Source: DASUPK01 sp963744105 (lineage in GTDB: Bacteria; Actinomycetota; Thermoleophilia; Solirubrobacterales; 70-9). From it: DNA of 64,000 nt. This document shows, piece by piece, positions 31,161 to 40,074 of this stretch. How positions within the stretch are numbered: position 1 is the stretch's first letter; every line of letters begins with the position of its first letter. The notes beneath the pieces were generated by a model. That model was not told the origin of the DNA and ran no database searches. It worked only from the letters and a program-made list of their open reading frames with translations. The stretch is taken from the NCBI GenBank assembly GCA_963744105.1, contig CAVUSJ010000006.1:62001-126000 (forward strand), given 5' to 3'. The position numbers were made by a program, and so were the translations under genes.

Positions 31161-32558
31161 GTGAGCGTCGCGCTCGACGCCGGGCCGCTCCTCTCGCAGT
31201 TCGAGAGGGCGCTGTCCCGAGCCCCTGACGGACGGCTCGTCTCCGCGACGATCGAGCTCGACGAGGTGGTTGATCCGACGGCGATCGCCGCAGGTTCCCG
31301 ACTGGCGACCGACCGCTGGTTCTGCTGGGAGCAGCCTGACCGCGGCTTCGCTGTGGCCGGAATCGGGACCGCCGCCGAGGTGGTGAGCAGGGGAGGGGAC
31401 CGCTTCTCCGATCTCGCCGCGGGATGCTCCCGGGTGGCCCACGACCGCGAGGCCGAGGAGCCGGCGGGCCTGCCCGCCGGGGCCGGGCCCGTCTGGGCGA
31501 CCGGGCTGGCGTTCGCTCCCGACGGTGGGACCGAGCCGATCTGGTCGTCGCTGCCACCCGCTCTCGCCGTGCTCCCGGAGGTCGCGATCGCCCGCAGCGA
31601 GGGCCGCAGCTTTCTCACCGTCTGCGCGGTGCCGGGCCCCGACGCGGACCGCGAGCGGCTGGTCGAGTCCGTCGCGGGACGGCTGGGCTCGCTTCGCTCA
31701 GCGCCCCTCACGCCGCAGGACCCCCACCCGAGCGCCTCGACCTCCATCAGCGGGCGCCACCCGCCGGAACGCTACGAGCGGATCGTCGCCGACGCCGTCG
31801 AGCGCATTCGTGGGGGAGCGGTTGACAAGGTGGTCCTCGCCCGCGAGCTGACCGTCGAGGCGCCGGCAGCGATCGATCCGGCCACCAAGCTCGGGGCGCT
31901 GCGGGACCTCTTCCCGTCGTGCTTCTGCTTCTGCTTCGGAACTCCTGAGGCGGCTTTCATCGGGGCGAGCCCGGAGCTGCTCGTCCGCCGTTCCGGCGCC
32001 GTCGCCGCGACCGTCGCCCTCGCCGGGACCACCTCGCGCAGCGCGGACTCGGCCGTGGACGACCACCTCGGCGAGCAGATGATGCGCAGCCCGAAGGTCC
32101 GCGAGGAGCACGGCATCGTCGTGCGCCGGATCGAGCGCACCCTGCGTCCGCACGCCGTCTGGGTCCATGCGGAGGGGGAGCCCTTCGTCGTCAAGGTCGG
32201 GAATCTCCAGCACCTCGCCACCCCAATCCGCTCCCAGCTCGCCGAGTCCCACAGCGCGATCGAGCTCGCTGGCTATCTCCACCCGACGCCCGCGATCGGC
32301 GGAGAGCCGCGCGAGCCCGCTCTCGAGCTGATCGACGAGCTCGAGGGAATCGACCGCGGCTGGTACACGGGGCCGGTCGGCTGGATGGACGTCACCGAAG
32401 ACGGCGAGTTCTGCGTCGGCCTGCGCTCGGCGCTTCTGCGGGACCGCGAGGCGCACCTTTTCGCGGGCTGCGGGATCGTCGCCGACTCGGAGCCCGCGGC
32501 CGAGCTTCAGGAGTCCGAGCTCAAGTTCGAGGCGCTGCTGCCGCTGCTAGCCGGCTGA
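31161..32558 (+). CDS. menF: Isochorismate synthase (menaquinone pathway)
   Basis: 465 residues from GTG 31161. The chorismate-binding core occupies the C-terminal half: DKVVLARELTV, FIGASPELLVRRSG, ALAGTTSRSA, REEHGIVVRRIE, VGNLQHLATPI, LHPTPAIGGEP and YTGPVGWMD, ending with the Mg-binding ELQESELKFEALL. Context with menD, C, B, A and E makes the menaquinone role clear rather than a siderophore role. It is convergent with menD, overlapping by 38 bp. Confidence 0.92.
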   Translation: MSVALDAGPLLSQFERALSRAPDGRLVSATIELDEVVDPTAIAAGSRLATDRWFCWEQPDRGFAVAGIGTAAEVVSRGGDRFSDLAAGCSRVAHDREAEEPAGLPAGAGPVWATGLAFAPDGGTEPIWSSLPPALAVLPEVAIARSEGRSFLTVCAVPGPDADRERLVESVAGRLGSLRSAPLTPQDPHPSASTSISGRHPPERYERIVADAVERIRGGAVDKVVLARELTVEAPAAIDPATKLGALRDLFPSCFCFCFGTPEAAFIGASPELLVRRSGAVAATVALAGTTSRSADSAVDDHLGEQMMRSPKVREEHGIVVRRIERTLRPHAVWVHAEGEPFVVKVGNLQHLATPIRSQLAESHSAIELAGYLHPTPAIGGEPREPALELIDELEGIDRGWYTGPVGWMDVTEDGEFCVGLRSALLRDREAHLFAGCGIVADSEPAAELQESELKFEALLPLLAG

Positions 32559-34287
32559 GCTCCCGGTGGAGCTCCAGGTTTCGCGCCCGGTCGGTGCGGA
32601 CGACGATCATCCTCGCGTCGCCGGCGAGCGCCTCGGCCAGCTCGGCCGGGCCCTCGGGGATCTCCACATCGAGGCCGAAGAGCCGGGCCGCCTCGGCCGG
32701 ATCCAGCCCGCTGGGCGTGCCGAGGAGCTCTTCGAACTCTGCCTCGGGCATCGCCTCCGCCTGCGGCAGGAAGTGGAAGATGCCTCCGCCCGAGTTGTCG
32801 ATCACGATCAAGCGCAGGTCCGGGACGCGCCGGGCGGCGGCGAGGCCGCCGAGGTCGTGGAACAGCGCGAGGTCGCCGAGCACGGCCCAGGTTCGCGCTC
32901 CGCTGCCGGCCGCGAGCCCTGCCGCCGTCGAGACCAGTCCGTCGATCCCGTTGGCGCCGCGGTTGGCGGCGATACGGACGCCCTCAGGGCCGGGGCGGAG
33001 GAAGGCCTCCAGGTCCCGGACGGGCATGCTCGATGCGGCGAAGACCGAATCCCCGTCGCGAAGCGCCTCGCCCAGGACCGCCCAGACGCCGGGTTCGCTC
33101 AGCTCGTCGAGATCGCCCAGATGGCCGTCGACGGCCGCGCGCACCGCTGCGTCGGCATCGAGCCAACCCGAGGCGAAGGGAGAGCCAGCGACCGCGCTCG
33201 CTCCAGGTCGCAGGCGCGAGAGTCGCTCGGTCAGCGAGCGCGCGGTGGCGCCCGGGTCGGCGCGGACGATGGTGTCGGCCCGGCGCGTCGGCTCGCGCCA
33301 CTCGCCGACGGGGTCGATCACGATCTGCTCGAGGTCCTCGATGGCCGCGAGCCACTGGCGAAGCGGCTTGCTGGTCGGAAGGTCTCCGACCCGGACGATC
33401 AGCTCCGGCTCGAGCCCCACCGGGCGGTCGCGCGCGACGTGGTCGTAGGTCGAGGCGATCAGTGAGCGGTCGTGGGGACCGCGGCGAAGCTGCGAGGTTG
33501 GCTCGGCCAGGATCGGATACCCGGCGGCGGCCGCCAGCGCCGCGACCGGCTCCGCGAGACCAGGGTCGAGCTGCCGGCCGGCGACGATCAGCCCTCGGGG
33601 GGCGGACTCGATCCGCTCGGCCAGGCGGTCGAGCAGCGCCTCCTCGGCGCGCGAGGCGACGGCCGAGACGGCGTTGAGCGGCCCGTCCCTCCGGCCCTCG
33701 AGCGCCAGTGGATCGGTCGCCGTCACCGCGCCCTCCTGGACCAGAGGCGCGAGTGGCTCCCGCCATGGGACGTTCAGGTGGACCGGTCCCGGCCGGGGGT
33801 CGCCCAGCGCGGTCGCGTACGCACGGCAGGCGACGGCGCGGAAGTGCAGGAACCCGTCGTCGTCGGCCTCATGGGTGCCGACCTCGCAGAACCAGCGCAC
33901 CGCGTCGCCGTAGAGCTTCAGCTGGTCGATCGTCTGGCCGGCGCCGATGTCGCGGAGCTCGGGCGGCCGGTCGGCGGTGAGCACGATCAGCGGAACGCCC
34001 GCCTCGTCGGCCTCGACCACGGCGGGATGAAGGTTGGCGGCGGCCGATCCCGACGTGCACAGCACCGCGGCAGGCCTGCCCGTGGCGAGCGCGGTGCCGA
34101 GGGCGAAGAAGCCGGCGCTGCGCTCGTCGAGGATCACGCTCACTTCGATCCCCGACTGGCGCCAGAGCGCCACGGCGAGCGGCGTCGAGCGGGAGCCGGG
34201 CGAGATCACGGCGCGTTCCACCCCGGAGCGGGCCAGCTCCTCGGCCATGGCCGACGCGAGTGCCGTATTGCGATTGGTCGGATCCAC
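32521..34287 (-). CDS. menD: SEPHCHC synthase (2-succinyl-5-enolpyruvyl-cyclohexadiene carboxylate synthase)
   Basis: 588 residues from GTG 34287, preferred over an upstream in-frame start at 34326 because a TACCGT hexamer lies 8 nt before it and the family begins NRNTALASAMAEELARSG. VISPGSRSTPLAVAL, CTSGSAAANLHPAVVEA and LTADRPPELRDIGAGQTIDQ are MenD signatures; the ThDP region has ANRGANGIDGLVSTAAG and VIDNSGGGIFHFLPQ. It adds succinic semialdehyde to isochorismate. With this start it lies 16 bp after menC instead of overlapping it. Confidence 0.92.
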   Translation of the reverse strand: MDPTNRNTALASAMAEELARSGVERAVISPGSRSTPLAVALWRQSGIEVSVILDERSAGFFALGTALATGRPAAVLCTSGSAAANLHPAVVEADEAGVPLIVLTADRPPELRDIGAGQTIDQLKLYGDAVRWFCEVGTHEADDDGFLHFRAVACRAYATALGDPRPGPVHLNVPWREPLAPLVQEGAVTATDPLALEGRRDGPLNAVSAVASRAEEALLDRLAERIESAPRGLIVAGRQLDPGLAEPVAALAAAAGYPILAEPTSQLRRGPHDRSLIASTYDHVARDRPVGLEPELIVRVGDLPTSKPLRQWLAAIEDLEQIVIDPVGEWREPTRRADTIVRADPGATARSLTERLSRLRPGASAVAGSPFASGWLDADAAVRAAVDGHLGDLDELSEPGVWAVLGEALRDGDSVFAASSMPVRDLEAFLRPGPEGVRIAANRGANGIDGLVSTAAGLAAGSGARTWAVLGDLALFHDLGGLAAARRVPDLRLIVIDNSGGGIFHFLPQAEAMPEAEFEELLGTPSGLDPAEAARLFGLDVEIPEGPAELAEALAGDARMIVVRTDRARNLELHRELSRLAAAAAPRT

Positions 34288-34295
34288 CGCGCCGA

Positions 34296-34301
34296 ACGGT
34301 A
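34296..34301 (-). promoter_or_regulatory. -10-like TACCGT for menD
   Basis: On the minus strand TACCGT, 8 nt, then GTG 34287. It lies at the last codons and just beyond the coding end of menC and argues for a separate menD transcript. Confidence 0.4.
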
Positions 34302-34303
34302 GA

Positions 34304-35386
34304 TCAGCCGAGTCTGCGCGCCGCAAGCGCCTCTTCGTCGATCTCGACGCCGAGCCCGGGCCCCTCGCCGACGATCAGCTCATCGCGCTCGGCGGCGACG
34401 CCCTCGCCGATCGAGATCGAGAACAGGCGCTCGGTCGCCAGCCCGTGCGCGACGCCGGCGTCCCCGGCGGTCCCTCGCAGCGCCTGAACCGCGTGCGCAG
34501 CCGCTGCGATCCCGACCGGTCCCTCGAGAGCGCTCGAGAGGTAGGAGGGGATGACCTCGGCAATGTCGAGGACGGCGCCGAGCCCTCCGACCTTCGCGAC
34601 CTTGACCGCGGCGACCTGACAGGCGCCGAGCTCACGGGCCCGGCGGGCGTCGAACGGAGAGACGAGGCTCTCGTCCGCCGCGATCCGCACGTCCACCCGA
34701 CGGCGGAGCTCGACCATCTGCTCGAAGGTGCCGACGGGCTGCTCCGCCAGCTCGATGTCGTGCTTCGCGAGCGCCTCGAGCCGGTCGGCGGCCTCCTCGA
34801 CGCCCCATGCCCCGTTGGCGTCCACGCGGATGGCGATCTCCGGGCCGAGCTCCTGCCGCACGGTCGCCACCTGCGTCACGTCGCCGGCGAGGCCTACCTT
34901 GAGCTTGAAGGTCCGGAAGCCCTGCGAGCTCCAGTCCTCGGCCAGCTTGCGGGTTGCCGCGGGATTGGCGGCTGGCAGGGTGGCGTTGCAGGCGACCGGC
35001 TGCACCTCCGAGGCGCCGAGCAGCCGCCACACGGGCTCGCCGGTCGCCCGCCCGACCAGGTCGTGAAGGGCGATATCGACGGCCGCGAGCGCCTCGGCGG
35101 ACGCGCCCCGGTTGCGGCAGCGGGCGATCGCCGACCAGATCCGCTCGCGCTCGACGCCGCCGTCGAGCAGCGCGGGCCAGCAGCGGTCGCGGATCTCGGT
35201 CGCGATCGAGTCGATCGAGGCGCCCCCGCGCAGAGAAAGGGATGCGGTCTCGCCGAGCCCCTCGAGCCCCTCGCCCCGGATCCGCACGAGGATCAGCTTC
35301 CGCTCCCGCAGCTCTCCCCGGGCGGTGACATAGGGATCGCGAAACGGGAGGGAGTAGGGGACGACCTCCAGCTCCTCCAGCTGCAT
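34304..35386 (-). CDS. menC: o-Succinylbenzoate synthase
   Basis: 360 residues from ATG 35386. Enolase-superfamily residues are in place: FKLKVG with the KxK acid/base Lys (about 158-160), VDANGAW, ELAEQP and AADES as the three metal ligands, and AVKVAKVGG with the opposing Lys. MenC dehydrates the cyclohexadiene to o-succinylbenzoate. Some homologues act as N-acylamino acid racemases, but the men neighbours favour OSB synthase. Confidence 0.9.
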   Translation of the reverse strand: MQLEELEVVPYSLPFRDPYVTARGELRERKLILVRIRGEGLEGLGETASLSLRGGASIDSIATEIRDRCWPALLDGGVERERIWSAIARCRNRGASAEALAAVDIALHDLVGRATGEPVWRLLGASEVQPVACNATLPAANPAATRKLAEDWSSQGFRTFKLKVGLAGDVTQVATVRQELGPEIAIRVDANGAWGVEEAADRLEALAKHDIELAEQPVGTFEQMVELRRRVDVRIAADESLVSPFDARRARELGACQVAAVKVAKVGGLGAVLDIAEVIPSYLSSALEGPVGIAAAAHAVQALRGTAGDAGVAHGLATERLFSISIGEGVAAERDELIVGEGPGLGVEIDEEALAARRLG

Positions 35387-35392
35387 GTCGCG

Positions 35393-35398
35393 ATCGTA
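35393..35398 (-). promoter_or_regulatory. -10-like TACGAT for leaderless menC
   Basis: On the minus strand TACGAT, 6 nt, then ATG 35386. The 99 bp between menA and menC thus hold an independent start for menC-menD. Confidence 0.45.
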
Positions 35399-35485
35399 CG
35401 TATGACCGCGGCCACGAGCGGCCGCCCATCACAAGTCGCTCCAGCCTTCGGCCTACGCTCCTGAGGAGAGCAGCCTGGTGGCCCG

Positions 35486-36367
35486 CTACGCCGCGATCAG
35501 AAGCCCGGCGGAGACCGTCAGGCTGAAGACGCCGAGCAGGGCACCCGTCCCGGCCAGCGCGCCGTTGAGCGCCGGGCCGTCGGTGCGGTTGAGCACCGCC
35601 CGCGCAGGCTTCAGCGCCATCGGGATGGAGATCAGGCCGAGCAGCGCCCACCAGGGACCCCCGCGACTGGTCACGGTTCCGATCAGGCACGCGTAGGCAG
35701 CTACGACCAGTCCGACGTAGAGGCTGCGGGCACCCTGCCGCCCGAGCCGCACAGCGAGGGTGTTCTTGCCGGCGCGCCGATCGGTGTCGATGTCCCTGAC
35801 GTTGTTGACGACGAGGATCGCGGTGGCCAGGCAGCCGACCGCGACGGAGAGCCCGAAGGGCAGCCAGTCGAGTCGCTCGAGCTGCACGTAGTAGGAGCCG
35901 TTCACCGCGACCAGGCCGAAGAAGAGGAAGACGAAGAACTCGCCCAGCCCCGCGTAGCCGTAGGGGCGTGGACCGCCCGTGTAGAGGACCCCGGCGGCGA
36001 TCGACGCGATTCCGACGGCGATGATCACCCAGCCGGCGACCGTGGCGAGGTAGATGCCGGCGACGACCGCGATCCCGAAGGCGAGCCAGGTCGCGATCAG
36101 GACGCTGCGAGGTGCGACCAGCCCCGCCGACGTCACCCGGACGGGGCCCAGGCGGTCGACGGTGTCGGCACCGCGCTTCGCATCGGAGTAGTCGTTCGCG
36201 AGGTTCGTACCGATCTGGATGAAGATCGAGCCGATCAGCGCGGCGATGAAGGCGCCGACGCGGCGCAGGTCCCCGTGGTGCTCGATCGCCGCGGCCGTGC
36301 CGACGAGCACGGGCGCGATCGCCGCGGGCAGCGTCCGCGGACGCGCCGCCATCAGCCAGATCCTCAA
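35486..36367 (-). CDS. menA: 1,4-Dihydroxy-2-naphthoate polyprenyltransferase
   Basis: 293 residues from TTG 36367, one base after the menB stop. UbiA-family features: ARPRTLPAAIAPVLVG at the start, the first Asp-rich motif NLANDYSDAKRGAD, and the second NNVRDIDTDRRAGKNTLAVRLG. Eight or so hydrophobic segments predict an integral membrane enzyme. It attaches the polyprenyl tail to make demethylmenaquinone. No menG methyltransferase is in the window. Confidence 0.93.
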   Translation of the reverse strand: MRIWLMAARPRTLPAAIAPVLVGTAAAIEHHGDLRRVGAFIAALIGSIFIQIGTNLANDYSDAKRGADTVDRLGPVRVTSAGLVAPRSVLIATWLAFGIAVVAGIYLATVAGWVIIAVGIASIAAGVLYTGGPRPYGYAGLGEFFVFLFFGLVAVNGSYYVQLERLDWLPFGLSVAVGCLATAILVVNNVRDIDTDRRAGKNTLAVRLGRQGARSLYVGLVVAAYACLIGTVTSRGGPWWALLGLISIPMALKPARAVLNRTDGPALNGALAGTGALLGVFSLTVSAGLLIAA

Positions 36368-36368
36368 G

Positions 36369-37247
36369 TCAGGGCCTCTTCGGGTACTTGGAGAAGTCCG
36401 GGCTGCGTCCCTGCTGGTAGGCGTTGCGGCCCTCCTGGCCCTCCTCCGACATGTAGAAGAGGAGCGTCGCGTCGTGGGAGAGCTGCTGGATCCCGGTCAG
36501 GCCGTCCTCGGTCGCGTTGAAGCTCGACTTGAGCAGCCGCAGCGAGAGGGGGGAGAGGGCCGCCATCTCGCGGCACCAGGCGACCGTCTCGCGCTCGAGG
36601 TCCGCGAGCGGCACCACCGTGTTCACCAGCCCCATGTCCAGCGCCTCCTGCGCGTCGTAGAGCCTCAGCAGAAACCAGATCTCCTTCGCCTTCTTCACTC
36701 CGACGTTGCGGGCGAGCAGGGAGGAGCCGAAGCCGCCGTCGAAGCTCCCGACCCTGGGGCCGGTCTGCCCGAAGACGGCGTTGTCGCCGGCGATCGTCAG
36801 ATCGCAGACGAGATGCAGGATGTGCCCGCCGCCGACTGCGTACCCGGCGACCATCGCGACGACCGGCTTCGGCAGCCGCCGGATCTGCACGTGCAGGTCG
36901 CCGACGTCCAGGCGTCCGATGCCCTGCTTGGCGACCTCGTCGTCGCCGATGTAGCCGTCGTCGCCGCGGATCCGCTGGTCGCCTCCGGAGCAGAAGGCCT
37001 CGTCGCCGGCTCCCGTGAAGATGATCGAGGCCACCTCGATGTCGTCGCGGGCGCGATTGAAGGCGTCGCGCAGCTCGGCGAGCGTCGGAGGCCGGAAGGC
37101 GTTTCGCACCTCGGGACGGTTGATCGTGATCTTCGCGATCGAGTCGCCCCGCTCGTAGAGGATGTCCTCGTAGTCGCCCTCCCCTCGCCATTCGATCGGC
37201 GCGTAGAGCTCTTCCTCGGGGGGCGCGTCTTTGTGTCGCCTCGGCAC
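36369..37247 (-). CDS. menB: 1,4-Dihydroxy-2-naphthoyl-CoA synthase
   Basis: 292 residues from GTG 37247, placed by TATCGT 7 nt upstream; a start at 37304 would run through the menE promoter. Crotonase fold with MenB-specific stretches: ILYERGDSIAKITINRPEVRN, CSGGDQRIRG, AGYAVGGGHILHLVCDLTIA, GQTGPRVGSFDGGFG and the end EGRNAYQQGRSPDFSKYPKRP kept here only by key residues (Tyr and Ser near the C-terminus). It closes the second ring of the naphthoate. Divergent from menE. Confidence 0.94.
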   Translation of the reverse strand: MPRRHKDAPPEEELYAPIEWRGEGDYEDILYERGDSIAKITINRPEVRNAFRPPTLAELRDAFNRARDDIEVASIIFTGAGDEAFCSGGDQRIRGDDGYIGDDEVAKQGIGRLDVGDLHVQIRRLPKPVVAMVAGYAVGGGHILHLVCDLTIAGDNAVFGQTGPRVGSFDGGFGSSLLARNVGVKKAKEIWFLLRLYDAQEALDMGLVNTVVPLADLERETVAWCREMAALSPLSLRLLKSSFNATEDGLTGIQQLSHDATLLFYMSEEGQEGRNAYQQGRSPDFSKYPKRP

Positions 37248-37254
37248 GGCGGCA

Positions 37255-37283
37255 ACGATACCCGTGCCCCAATTTCTTAGGCT
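37255..37283. promoter_or_regulatory. Compact divergent leaderless promoters of menB and menE
   Basis: Only 43 bp separate the start codons. On the minus strand TATCGT (37260-37255) sits 7 nt before GTG 37247. On the plus strand TAGGCT (37278-37283) sits 7 nt before GTG 37291. Neither gene has a ribosome binding site. The -35 zones must overlap each other. Confidence 0.5.
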
Positions 37284-37290
37284 GTCGGAT

Positions 37291-38631
37291 GTGAAGCTCG
37301 ACAACTGGCTCGCCCAGCGGGCTCAGAGCTGCCCCGAGCGAACCGCGCTGGTCACGGAGGCGTCCAGCGTCACGTATGCGGAGCTCGAGGCGGAGGCGAC
37401 CTGGGTCGCCCGCCGGCTCGCGGCATACGGGGTGAGGCGGGAGGGGCTCGCGGCCCTGACGATGCATCCCCGCCGGGAGGAGGTCGTGCTCCTGCACGCC
37501 CTGATGAAGCTCGGTGCGGTCGCCCTGCCGCTCAGCCCGCAGCTGACAGAGGCGGAGAGGGCGGCGATCCTCGCGGAGCAGCGCCCCGCCGTGGACCTGA
37601 ACGACGCGGCGGAGCTGACGCAGACCGAGGCCGACATGCCGCTGCTGGGCGAGCACGACATGGACGACCTCCAGTGCCGGATCCTGACCAGCGGCACCTC
37701 CGGAACGCCGCGGCCCGTCGACCTCACGTACGGGAACTTCCTCTTCAGCGCGGTCGGCTCGGCGTTCAACATCGGGATCGAGCCGGAGGACCGCTGGCTC
37801 TGCTGCCTGCCGCTCAGCCATGTAGCCGGCCTCTCGATCATCCTGCGCTCGGTCATCTACGGGACGACGGCCGTGCTGATGGACGGCTTCGACACCGAGA
37901 AGGTCGCCAGCACCCTCATCAGCGGCGACATCAGCGTCCTCTCGCTCGTCCCCACCCAGCTGATCAGGCTCTTGGAGGCAGGAGCCGACCTGTCGGCGCC
38001 GCGAGCGATCCTGATCGGCGGCGGCCCGGTCCCCGAGGACGCCCTGCGGAGGGCACTGGACCAGGGCGCCACAGTGGTCCAGACCTACGGGATGACCGAG
38101 ACCTGCTCTCAGGTGACGACGCTGGCGCCGGCGGACGCCGGACGCAAGGTGGGGTCCGCGGGTAGACCGCTGCTGACATCCCACGTCCGGATCGAGGACG
38201 GCGAGATCCTGGTCCAGGGCCCGACGGTGTCGCGGGGCGCAATCGACCCGGACGGCTGGCTTCACACCGGGGACCTGGGCCACATCGACGACGAGGGGTT
38301 CCTCTACGTGACCGGCCGTCGCAGTGAGGTGATCGTCACCGGCGGCGAGAACGTAATGCCGGCCGAGGTCGAGGCGGTTCTGATCTCTCACCACGCCGTC
38401 GCAGACGCGGCGGTGCTCGGCCGGCCGGATCCCGAGTGGCAGGAGGCGGTGTGCGCCCTGGTCGTCCTGGCCGACGGAACCGAGGCGCGAGAGGAGGAGC
38501 TGCGGGAGCACTGCGCGGCCTCCCTGGCACGTCACAAGGTCCCGAAGCAGGTGGACTTCGTCTTGAGCCTGCCGCGGACCTCATCCGGCAAGCTGCTGCG
38601 CGGGCAGTTGCCCGAACCCGCCTCCCGCTAG
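37291..38631 (+). CDS. menE: o-Succinylbenzoate-CoA ligase
   Basis: 446 residues from GTG 37291. ANL-family motifs: P-loop ILTSGTSGTPRPV, the YGMTETCSQV adenylate motif, GWLHTGDLGHIDDEGFLYVTGR and the C-terminal hinge VTGGENVMPAEVE, with catalytic Lys in PRTSSGKLLRGQ. It activates OSB as the CoA thioester for MenB. It ends in a TAG that begins the -10-like TAGCAT before ilvC. Confidence 0.93.
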   Translation: MKLDNWLAQRAQSCPERTALVTEASSVTYAELEAEATWVARRLAAYGVRREGLAALTMHPRREEVVLLHALMKLGAVALPLSPQLTEAERAAILAEQRPAVDLNDAAELTQTEADMPLLGEHDMDDLQCRILTSGTSGTPRPVDLTYGNFLFSAVGSAFNIGIEPEDRWLCCLPLSHVAGLSIILRSVIYGTTAVLMDGFDTEKVASTLISGDISVLSLVPTQLIRLLEAGADLSAPRAILIGGGPVPEDALRRALDQGATVVQTYGMTETCSQVTTLAPADAGRKVGSAGRPLLTSHVRIEDGEILVQGPTVSRGAIDPDGWLHTGDLGHIDDEGFLYVTGRRSEVIVTGGENVMPAEVEAVLISHHAVADAAVLGRPDPEWQEAVCALVVLADGTEAREEELREHCAASLARHKVPKQVDFVLSLPRTSSGKLLRGQLPEPASR

Positions 38632-38634
38632 CAT
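38629..38634 (+). promoter_or_regulatory. -10-like TAGCAT overlapping the menE stop, before ilvC
   Basis: TAGCAT includes the menE stop and is followed by 10 nt and ATG 38645, implying a 5' leader of about 3 nt. Confidence 0.35.
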
Positions 38635-38644
38635 CCGCCGCCGC

Positions 38645-39658
38645 ATGGCAGCCGGCGACGAGGTTCTCTACGACAAGGACGCCGACCTCTCCGTCCTGGA
38701 GGGGAAGACCGTCGCGATCCTGGGGTATGGCTCCCAGGGCCACGCGCACGCGCTCAACCTGAAGGACTCGGGCGTCAAGGTCGTCGTCGGCCTCCGCCCG
38801 GACTCCTCCAGCCGTGCCGACGCCGAGGGCGAGGGACTCGAGGTGATGGACATTGCCGACGCCGCCAGCGCCGGCGACATCGTGATGATCCTGCTCCCAG
38901 ACGAGAAGCAGGCCCAGATCTGGCGCGACGAGATTTCGGATGGGATCGCCGACGGCAACCTGCTGATGTTCGCCCACGGCTTCGCGATCCGCTTCGGGCA
39001 GATCGAGCCTCCGCCCGGAGTCGACGTCGGGATGGTCGCGCCCAAGGGACCGGGCCACCTCGTCCGCCGCGAGTTCGTCGATGGTGCCGGCGTGCCCTGC
39101 CTGATGGCGGTGCACCAGGACGCCACGGGAACGGCGCGCGACCAGGTGCTCGCCTACGCCAGCGGGATCGGCGGGGGCCGCGCCGGGATCATCGAGACCA
39201 CCTTCAAGGACGAGGCCGAGACCGACCTCTTCGGCGAACAGGCCGTCCTCTGCGGCGGGGCCACCGAGCTCGTCCGGGCCGGCTTCGAGACGCTCGTGGA
39301 GGCCGGGTACGACCCACGCCTGGCCTACTTCGAGTGCCTGCATGAACTCAAGCTGATCGTCGACCTCATGTACGAGCATGGGATCCAGGGGATGCGCCAC
39401 TCGATCTCCAACACCGCCGAGTACGGCGACATGACCCGCGGCCCCAAGGTGATCACCGACGAGACTCGCGAGGCGATGAGAAAGATCCTCACGGACATCC
39501 AGTCGGGCGAGTTCGCCAAGGAGTGGATCGCCGAGAACGAGGCCGGTCAGGAGAACTTCCAGCGCATGCGAGAGGAGGCCGCCGGCTCTCAGGTGGAGCA
39601 GGTCGGCAAGGACCTCCGGGGCATGATGCCCTGGATCGAGGACCAGGGGCTGGACTAG
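38645..39658 (+). CDS. ilvC: Ketol-acid reductoisomerase, class I
   Basis: 337 residues, the short class I length. NADP site AILGYGSQGHAHALNLKDSG followed by the specificity loop LRPDSSSR, whose Ser residues fit a phosphate and thus NADPH. Catalytic region: PKGPGHLVRREF, then ETDLFGEQAVLCGG with the two metal acids, and SISNTAEYGD. It makes dihydroxyisovalerate or its isoleucine analogue. Stop overlaps the convergent cupin stop by 4 bp. Confidence 0.95.
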   Translation: MAAGDEVLYDKDADLSVLEGKTVAILGYGSQGHAHALNLKDSGVKVVVGLRPDSSSRADAEGEGLEVMDIADAASAGDIVMILLPDEKQAQIWRDEISDGIADGNLLMFAHGFAIRFGQIEPPPGVDVGMVAPKGPGHLVRREFVDGAGVPCLMAVHQDATGTARDQVLAYASGIGGGRAGIIETTFKDEAETDLFGEQAVLCGGATELVRAGFETLVEAGYDPRLAYFECLHELKLIVDLMYEHGIQGMRHSISNTAEYGDMTRGPKVITDETREAMRKILTDIQSGEFAKEWIAENEAGQENFQRMREEAAGSQVEQVGKDLRGMMPWIEDQGLD

Positions 39659-40074
39659 CCGCCGAAGCCGGGACCGCGGGGATTCGTCTCGCCCTCCGGG
39701 ACGTGCGCGTCCCGGCCGACGTACCCGGACTCCGCGCCGACGATCAGGTACTGCGCGTCCCCGGTCTCGCTCAGATTGCGAACCGAGCGGACGGTCGCGG
39801 CGTCCACTCGCGCGGCGCCGCCCTCGTGCAGCTCGGCCTTGGCGCCGTCGCCGAAGGTCATCTCGATCGCCCCGCGATGGACGAAATAGAGCTCCTGCTG
39901 GCGCTCGTGGTAGTGCCCGCCGGTGGAGTAGCCCGGCGGGATTGTGATCACGTTGACGCCGAACTCGGTCACATCCAGCTCGCGCCGCAGCTTCCGGAAG
40001 CCATAGCCCTCGCCCATCGCGTCGAGGTCGGGCGCGGCTGCCCAGCCCTCTCCCTTGACGACGCCGTCGGCCAT
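39655..40074 (-). CDS. Single-domain cupin protein
   Basis: 139 residues from ATG 40074, whose first base is the last base of the upstream stop (TGATG). Cupin motif 1 is PPGYSTGGHYHERQQELYFVHRG (His, His, Glu ligands) and motif 2 is less typical, with VRNLSETGDAQYLIVGAE. It is probably a metal-binding cytoplasmic protein; enzyme or sensor is not decided. Translational coupling to the DUF4389-like pair is suggested by the overlap. Confidence 0.75.
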   Translation of the reverse strand: MADGVVKGEGWAAAPDLDAMGEGYGFRKLRRELDVTEFGVNVITIPPGYSTGGHYHERQQELYFVHRGAIEMTFGDGAKAELHEGGAARVDAATVRSVRNLSETGDAQYLIVGAESGYVGRDAHVPEGETNPRGPGFGG

